Assembly: GCA_024278975.1 (NCBI GenBank)
Contig: JAJRSD010000061.1
Coordinates: 1-64,000 of the forward strand
DNA from: Bacteroidota bacterium
Lineage (GTDB): Bacteria > Bacteroidota > Bacteroidia > Bacteroidales > Prolixibacteraceae
Reading direction: 5' to 3'
DNA: 64,000 nt
Both the position numbers and the translations under genes were made by a program. The stretch's first letter is position 1, and each line of letters opens with the position of its first letter. Below the pieces are notes generated by a model. It was not told the origin of the DNA and searched no databases. It saw only the letters and a list, made by a program, of their open reading frames with translations. Positions 58,816-64,000 of the stretch are shown in pieces.

Positions 58816-60459
58816 CTACAATTCAAAAACAGATTCTCCGGCACTCCAGGTGCTTAATATTTTAGTATTTAAAACCTGCTTTGGCGAGGCAGTCATTAAA
58901 TCGGTATCGAGAATAATAAAATCTGCCCATTTACCGGATTCTATACTTCCTTTTTCGTTCTCATCAAACGATGCTTTTGCAGCCCAAATTGTCATTGAGC
59001 GAAGAGTTTGCTCACGAGTTAAACCTTCGTCAATCCTCCAACCTCCAGCAGGCCAACCTTTATGGTCTGTTCGAAATACCGCAGCATAAAAAGTAAAAAG
59101 TGGCTCAATATTTTCAACCGGAAAATCTGTTCCATTGGGTAGCCAACCCAGTTGACCTAACAATGTTTGGTACGAATAAGCTCCTTTAATCCGCTCCTCT
59201 CCCACTCTATCTTTAGCCCAATACATATCTGACGTACAATGAGTTGTCTGAATTGATGGCACAATTGAATATTGCGCAAACTTGCTAAAATCATCGGGAT
59301 GAATAATTTGAGAATGTTCGATTCGCCATCGACGATCGTTTTTACCTTTCAAAAATTTACCATAAGTATTTAGCATTAAACGGTTGGCACTGTCGCCAAT
59401 GCAGTGGGTTGCCACAGCATAATTATTATCGTACGCCAATTGACAGATTAAATCGTAATAATCCTGCTCAGCTATTTGTAAACCGCTGTTTCCAGGGTCA
59501 TCAGAATATTCTTCAATCATCAATGCACCGCGCGAGCCGAGTGCTCCATCGGCAAAAAGTTTAATGGTGTTTACCGTTAACCGTTCAGTTTTATACTTCC
59601 CTTTTTTTACAAAGTGCTCGATATTGCTTTTAGAAGGACTCAACATAGCATTAATCCGCATTTTTAACTTACCCTCTTTTTGCATTTTGTCCATCAACAA
59701 AGCGGTGCTTTTACTCACTCCGCAATCGCTAACAGAAGTTAATCCCGCAGCAAAACAATTTTTCTGCGCCGCCAATAATCCTTTTTTCTGCTGCTCTAAC
59801 GAAATGTCAGGAATATGCCGCCAAACCAAACTCATTGCATTATCGATTAAAACGCCGGTTGGTTTTCCATTTTCAACCAAAATATTTCCGCCCTCAATTT
59901 TTGTATTACCTTTTATTCCCGCAATTTCCAGAGCTTTTGAATTGCACCAGCCAGCATGTCCATCAACTCGAATTAGATAAACCGGAACATCGGGAAACAG
60001 TTCATCTAAACCATTTTTATTGGGAAACTCCTTTATTGCCCAATCGTTTTGATCCCAACTGCGTCCCAAAATCCATTCACCACCAAATTTTTCGTAATGC
60101 TTTTTTAGAATATCATAAATCTCTTTTGTACTTTTTGTTCCTCGTAAATCGGCATATTCCATCAAATTAATTCCGTACCCGTTAAAATGGCTGTGTGCAT
60201 CGATAAAACCCGGGTAAATAAATTTTCCGGTGGCATCAATAACAGTTTCACTTTTATATTTTTTAAGAATATCGTCATTTGTACCTGTCTCCAAAATTTT
60301 ACCATCTGCCACAGCAAAACTTTCAACCTTCGAAAAATCGTCATCGATAGTATAAATTGTACCATTCGACACAATTAAATCTACTGCTGTTTTTTGATTA
60401 CAAGAACTCATTATTAATGAAATTAACAGTACAACCGGAACAACAAAGATACTTTTCAT
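58816..60459 (-). CDS. YtcJ-type amidohydrolase, lipoprotein
   Basis: A 547-residue exported metal-dependent amidohydrolase (amidohydrolase_3/YtcJ group). Signal peptide with lipobox MSSC, lipidated Cys20. Metal ligands are DAHSHFNGYG (His-Ser-His), VDGHAGWCNS, ATHCIGDSAN, IEHSQI and GTDFPVENIEP. Relatives hydrolyse N-formyl, carbamoyl or other amides, but substrates are rarely known. It lies 20 bp downstream of the GH2 gene and may share its transcript. Confidence 0.88.
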   Translation of the reverse strand: MKSIFVVPVVLLISLIMSSCNQKTAVDLIVSNGTIYTIDDDFSKVESFAVADGKILETGTNDDILKKYKSETVIDATGKFIYPGFIDAHSHFNGYGINLMEYADLRGTKSTKEIYDILKKHYEKFGGEWILGRSWDQNDWAIKEFPNKNGLDELFPDVPVYLIRVDGHAGWCNSKALEIAGIKGNTKIEGGNILVENGKPTGVLIDNAMSLVWRHIPDISLEQQKKGLLAAQKNCFAAGLTSVSDCGVSKSTALLMDKMQKEGKLKMRINAMLSPSKSNIEHFVKKGKYKTERLTVNTIKLFADGALGSRGALMIEEYSDDPGNSGLQIAEQDYYDLICQLAYDNNYAVATHCIGDSANRLMLNTYGKFLKGKNDRRWRIEHSQIIHPDDFSKFAQYSIVPSIQTTHCTSDMYWAKDRVGEERIKGAYSYQTLLGQLGWLPNGTDFPVENIEPLFTFYAAVFRTDHKGWPAGGWRIDEGLTREQTLRSMTIWAAKASFDENEKGSIESGKWADFIILDTDLMTASPKQVLNTKILSTWSAGESVFEL

Positions 60460-60479
60460 ATTGAATATATTTTTATAAA

Positions 60480-62921
60480 TTAATTTGCTGACACTTTATA
60501 ATTTACTGATTTTAAACCATTCGAAAATGCAGTAACTTCTATTTCACTACAGTCTTTAGTTTTACGTACAATCAACTGACAACGACCACGATACGAATTA
60601 ACTTTTGGTTGCTGAAAGCTTTTCATATCAGTTGGATTTCCATTTCCAACAGCTTGCAATTTACATTTTCCCCGGATATTAAAATTGATAGGTATTTCAG
60701 CATCGGGAATAAGCAAACCATTTTCGTCTAAAACTTCAATATTGAAATATACCAAATCGTTCTCATCTGATAATATATTCTCAGTTTCAGATACAATTTT
60801 CAATTGTGCAGGTTTTCCTGTGGTTTTCAGCGATTGACGTACAACCTCTTTCCCTTCCATAAAACCAATGGCAACCAGTTCTCCCGGTTGGTACGGAACT
60901 TCGAAACGTGCAGTTAGTTTTGTCTCTTCCGAAACAGGTTTTTCACCCACAACTTTTCCATTCAATTCTAATATAATTTTATCGCAACGCGAATAAACCG
61001 AAACTTGTAACGGTGTTCCTTCGTTGCCTTGCCAGTTCCAGCTTTTTAATTCGTTTGGCCAGCCCCAAAAACTCACATCTTCCTCTTCTCCCGCAGGAAT
61101 TGGAGCATGAACTAAAATCTCCAAATTGCTATTTCCCCATACCACATCGCGAAAATACATTTGCGGCTTTTTATTTCCAATAATATCAATATCGCCACAA
61201 AAACCGTTAAACCACGGCCAGGGCGGAAGAGTAATTACTCCATCCGATTTTAGTTTGTTATGACCGATTCCCGACTCACCAAAATAGTCCATTCCTGTCC
61301 AGACAAAATCGCCAATTACATACGGGTGTTTTTCAACCATCTGCCAATTTTCTAAAGCCTCTTTTGCCACCGATTCGGTTCCGATAATCACACGTTCGGG
61401 AAAGTTTTTATGATCTTCCTCGTAATTCTGCCACCGATAATTGTATCCCTGAATATCCATTTGAGCAAATAACGGCTCGCTATTTTTCCATGTTTTTTTG
61501 GGATATTCCCAAAACTTACAAACCGCCTGTGTAACAGGTCGGGTGGTATCGAACTCCTTAACTTTTGCTTTTAGAAATGCAGCTATTTTCAGACCCGATT
61601 CATTGCCGCGTTCTTTAATTTCGTTACCCACACTCCAAATAATTATCGACGGGTGATTCCGGTCGCGCAAAAGCATCGCTTCCATATCATGTTCCCACCA
61701 GTCGTCGAAATATAGATGATAGTCATCTTTCTTTTTCGGAAGTTGCCACTGGTCGAACGATTCGTCCATCACTAAAATACCCAACTCGTCGCAAGCATCT
61801 AAAAACAGCTCAGATGGCGGATTGTGCGAAACGCGAATAGCATTAAAACCATTCTCTTTCATAATTCTAACCCTTCGGTACTCGGCACTTTTAAAAGCTG
61901 CTGCACCAAGAATTCCATTGTCGTGATGCAAACAACCTCCTTTTATTAACACACTTTTGCCATTCAATAAAAACCCTTTTTCAGGCGAAAACTCAATGCT
62001 TCGTATTCCAAATTTAGTTTGGGCTTGGTCAACTGTTTTACTACCATTTTTAAGCTGAATAACGGCTGTGTATAAATTTGGTGTTTCCGTGTCCCACAAT
62101 TTTGGACTTAGAACTTCTATATTTTGTTGAACAGAAATACTTTTTGAAGATTCAATTTCTACCATCTTTTCTGAAGTTGCAACTGTTTCTCCATTGGCAG
62201 TTTGAATTTTAATGATAACGTTTAACTCCTCGTTTTCTGAAGTTGAGTTTACAATTTTGGTTTCAATATTTACAGTAGCTTTTTCGGTGGAAACTTTGGG
62301 CGTGGTAATATAATTTCCCCACAAATCGACATAAATTGGAGTCGTTTTAATGAGTTCTACATTTCGATAAATACCTGAACCACTGTACCAGCGTGAGTTT
62401 TCGCCTTCGTTTTTTACCTGAACTGCCAATACATTTTCCTCGCCAACAGGATTTAAGAACTTTGTTAAATTGTAAGAAAAAGCTGAATATCCGTAGGGTT
62501 GATTTCCGAGGTGGTGTCCATTTATCCAAACATCGGAATTCATATAAACACCATCGAACAAAATTTTTATAATTTTATCAGCATCGGTTTTATTCAGTGT
62601 AAAATGTTTACGATACCAGGCTGTTCCTCCCACAACATGCCCGGTTGATGCGCCTCCTGCACTCTCTTCAGAAAAAGGTCCAATCTGTTTTACTCCCTCC
62701 TTTTCGGGTAAATCTTCTATACTATAATCGTGTGGTAAATTTAAAACCCTCCAATCGGAATCGTCAAAATCCAATTTTTCAGCACCGGAAATATCTGCAC
62801 GTACAAACTTCCAGTTATCGTTAAACTGAACTTCTCTTTCAAAAGAGCTATTTTGAATTGAACACGAGTTTTGTAGAAAAAGACCTGCAAGAGATAAAAG
62901 AAAAAATAAATAAGTTTTCAT
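60480..62921 (-). CDS. GH2 family beta-galactosidase-like lipoprotein
   Basis: An 813-residue glycoside hydrolase family 2 protein anchored as a lipoprotein (lipobox QNSC, Cys20). Domains in order: sugar-binding jelly roll (about 27-190), immunoglobulin-like (about 200-305), TIM barrel (about 310-600) and two C-terminal domains, DUF4982 and a further Ig-like domain, common in Bacteroidota GH2. Acid/base Glu434 is in WSVGNEIKE and nucleophile Glu516 in IIGTESVAKE. Exact sugar unknown; beta-galactosidase, beta-mannosidase and glucuronidase are all in this family. Confidence 0.92.
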   Translation of the reverse strand: MKTYLFFLLSLAGLFLQNSCSIQNSSFEREVQFNDNWKFVRADISGAEKLDFDDSDWRVLNLPHDYSIEDLPEKEGVKQIGPFSEESAGGASTGHVVGGTAWYRKHFTLNKTDADKIIKILFDGVYMNSDVWINGHHLGNQPYGYSAFSYNLTKFLNPVGEENVLAVQVKNEGENSRWYSGSGIYRNVELIKTTPIYVDLWGNYITTPKVSTEKATVNIETKIVNSTSENEELNVIIKIQTANGETVATSEKMVEIESSKSISVQQNIEVLSPKLWDTETPNLYTAVIQLKNGSKTVDQAQTKFGIRSIEFSPEKGFLLNGKSVLIKGGCLHHDNGILGAAAFKSAEYRRVRIMKENGFNAIRVSHNPPSELFLDACDELGILVMDESFDQWQLPKKKDDYHLYFDDWWEHDMEAMLLRDRNHPSIIIWSVGNEIKERGNESGLKIAAFLKAKVKEFDTTRPVTQAVCKFWEYPKKTWKNSEPLFAQMDIQGYNYRWQNYEEDHKNFPERVIIGTESVAKEALENWQMVEKHPYVIGDFVWTGMDYFGESGIGHNKLKSDGVITLPPWPWFNGFCGDIDIIGNKKPQMYFRDVVWGNSNLEILVHAPIPAGEEEDVSFWGWPNELKSWNWQGNEGTPLQVSVYSRCDKIILELNGKVVGEKPVSEETKLTARFEVPYQPGELVAIGFMEGKEVVRQSLKTTGKPAQLKIVSETENILSDENDLVYFNIEVLDENGLLIPDAEIPINFNIRGKCKLQAVGNGNPTDMKSFQQPKVNSYRGRCQLIVRKTKDCSEIEVTAFSNGLKSVNYKVSAN

Positions 62922-62963
62922 CAGTTAGTTTTAATTAAAAAAATCAAATTGTAAAACTAACAA

Positions 62964-64000
62964 TTACTTTACAACTATCGTTTTAATATTCATAAATTCT
63001 TTTATGCCCTGCGCCGATAGTTCGCGTCCGTAGCCACTCTCTTTAATTCCGCCAAAAGGCAACCGGGGATCGGACTTTACAAAATCGTTAATAAAACAGC
63101 AACCTGCATCAATACTTATTTCAGCAATATTTTCGCCCATTTTTATATTGCTTGTAAATATTGCAGCACCCAATCCAAACTCTGTATCGTTGGCAACCCG
63201 AATTGCCTCTTTTTCATCCTTAACTTTAATAACAGATGCAACCGGACCAAACAACTCTTCGTCGTAAGCGGGCATTCCGGGTTTAACATTTTCCAAAATT
63301 GTAGGTGGATAAAAAGCACCTTTCCGCAGTGGAATCTCGCCACCAATAATTACTTCGGCACCTTTTTCAACCGAATCTAAAACTTGCTGATGTATTTCAT
63401 CTCGCAAATCGGTTCTCGCCATCGGTCCCATTGTTGACTCCTCGTCGCAAGGATCGCCAAAATATGCAGCATTCATTTCGTGTGTAAAATGTTCGAGGAA
63501 TTCGGGATAAGCATCTTCCACAACAATAAAACGCTTGGCTGCGATACAACTTTGTCCGGCATTTAAAAGTCGTCCGGCAGCACATTTTTTAGCTGCATCT
63601 TTTAAATCGGCATCTTTTAAAATAATATACGGATCGCTGCCGCCAAGCTCCAGAACACATTTTTTAAGTTGACTTCCGGCAATGGAAGCCACACTTTTTC
63701 CGGCAGGTGTACTTCCTGTTAAACTCACCGCTTTTATTGCAGGGTGTTTAATAACGTTTTTAACCAGTCCGCTTCCAATCAACAAAGTACGAAAAACATT
63801 TTCAGGAAAACCTGCTTCGCGAATGAGTTCTTCGATTGCCACAGCACACCCGGGAACATTGCTGGCATGTTTTAAAACCGCCGTATTTCCGGCCATTAAA
63901 GTTGGTGCTAAAAATCTAAAAACCTGCCAGAACGGAAAATTCCATGGCATTACCGCCAGAATTGTTCCAAGTGGCTGATAAGAAACAAAAGAGCGGGTAG
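62964..64000 (-). CDS. aldehyde dehydrogenase, truncated by the right edge
   Basis: The frame continues past the internal Met at 63950 to the window end, reading TRSFVSYQPLGTILAV before MPWNFPFWQVFR. It is thus the C-terminal ~345 residues of an NAD(P)-dependent aldehyde dehydrogenase, close to the succinate-semialdehyde dehydrogenase Sad/YneI type by its MPWNFPFWQVFR motif. General base Glu is in VLELGGSDP and nucleophile Cys in NAGQSCIAAKRF. The start lies beyond 64000. It is 42 bp upstream of the GH2 gene. Confidence 0.9.
   Translation of the reverse strand, partial: TRSFVSYQPLGTILAVMPWNFPFWQVFRFLAPTLMAGNTAVLKHASNVPGCAVAIEELIREAGFPENVFRTLLIGSGLVKNVIKHPAIKAVSLTGSTPAGKSVASIAGSQLKKCVLELGGSDPYIILKDADLKDAAKKCAAGRLLNAGQSCIAAKRFIVVEDAYPEFLEHFTHEMNAAYFGDPCDEESTMGPMARTDLRDEIHQQVLDSVEKGAEVIIGGEIPLRKGAFYPPTILENVKPGMPAYDEELFGPVASVIKVKDEKEAIRVANDTEFGLGAAIFTSNIKMGENIAEISIDAGCCFINDFVKSDPRLPFGGIKESGYGRELSAQGIKEFMNIKTIVVK

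Overview
The window is AT-rich DNA from a member of the Bacteroidota, most likely a polysaccharide-degrading anaerobe of the Marinilabiliales/Prolixibacteraceae type (the phylum is well supported, the order is inference). The evidence is: promoters of the TTTG / TAnnTTTG type rather than sigma70 type, no clear Shine-Dalgarno sequences, secreted proteins with type IX secretion (T9SS) C-terminal domains, DUF4296, DUF2202, DUF2807 and DUF4405 proteins, a cysteine-type sulfatase and GH2, GH3 and GH97 glycosidases.

Layout. 1-5.2 kb: a DUF4143-type ATPase with a MazG-like gene, a two-component system and a divergent exported acidic protein. 5.3-17 kb: sugar metabolism (two Tat-exported Gfo/Idh oxidoreductases, an aldo/keto reductase, a MtaA/UroD-type protein coupled to a GH3, and a GH97) with a peroxiredoxin-OsmC pair between. 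17-19 kb: two lipoproteins. 18.9-21.7 kb: an unusual cluster of a PqqD-like protein, an ATP-grasp ligase and a fold-III PLP decarboxylase. 21.7-25 kb: mfd. 25.3-29.5 kb: an overlapping operon of a urea-transporter/M23-peptidase fusion, an outer-membrane barrel and a TPR protein. 29.5-34.5 kb: two DUF4143 ATPases among T9SS cargo genes. 34.5-41 kb: an acyltransferase whose end lies in a MITE-like element, three DUF2202 domains in two genes, an ECF sigma/anti-sigma/metal-sensor/Spy operon and a DUF4405 membrane protein. 41-52 kb: mostly housekeeping (PpsR, radical SAM, amidohydrolase, radA, a heptose-type nucleotidyltransferase, sulfatase, rimM, rpsP). 52-58.6 kb: two more ATPases, rfbB, tRNA-Asn, pheS, and a tRNA-Arg with a GIY-YIG nuclease gene in its leader. 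58.8-64 kb: YtcJ-type amidohydrolase, GH2 and a truncated aldehyde dehydrogenase.

The strongest candidate for an undescribed system is a family of six P-loop ATPases; five of them carry a C-terminal domain with a complete or degenerate PD-(D/E)XK-like pattern (A 263-1384, B 29547-30713, C 31650-32768, E 52307-53734, F 57361-58563), and D (42620-43726) is a relative without it. Five have their own private set of inverted or direct repeats on or beside the promoter, with a different motif at each locus, and F has a weaker AT-rich version. At locus E the motif lies inside the promoter spacer and just downstream of the -7 box, which is a repressor-like layout. ATPase C is flanked by two 83-bp copies of the same T9SS-domain 3' end and takes its stop codon from one of them. 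Loci E and F share a further ~110-bp repeat upstream. Together this suggests small self-regulating modules that move between sites.

A second candidate is the PqqD-like/ATP-grasp/decarboxylase cluster, which resembles a 'ligate an amino acid, then decarboxylate it' pathway but has no visible precursor peptide. A third is the GIY-YIG gene within the tRNA-Arg precursor, next to a 24-bp perfect palindrome.
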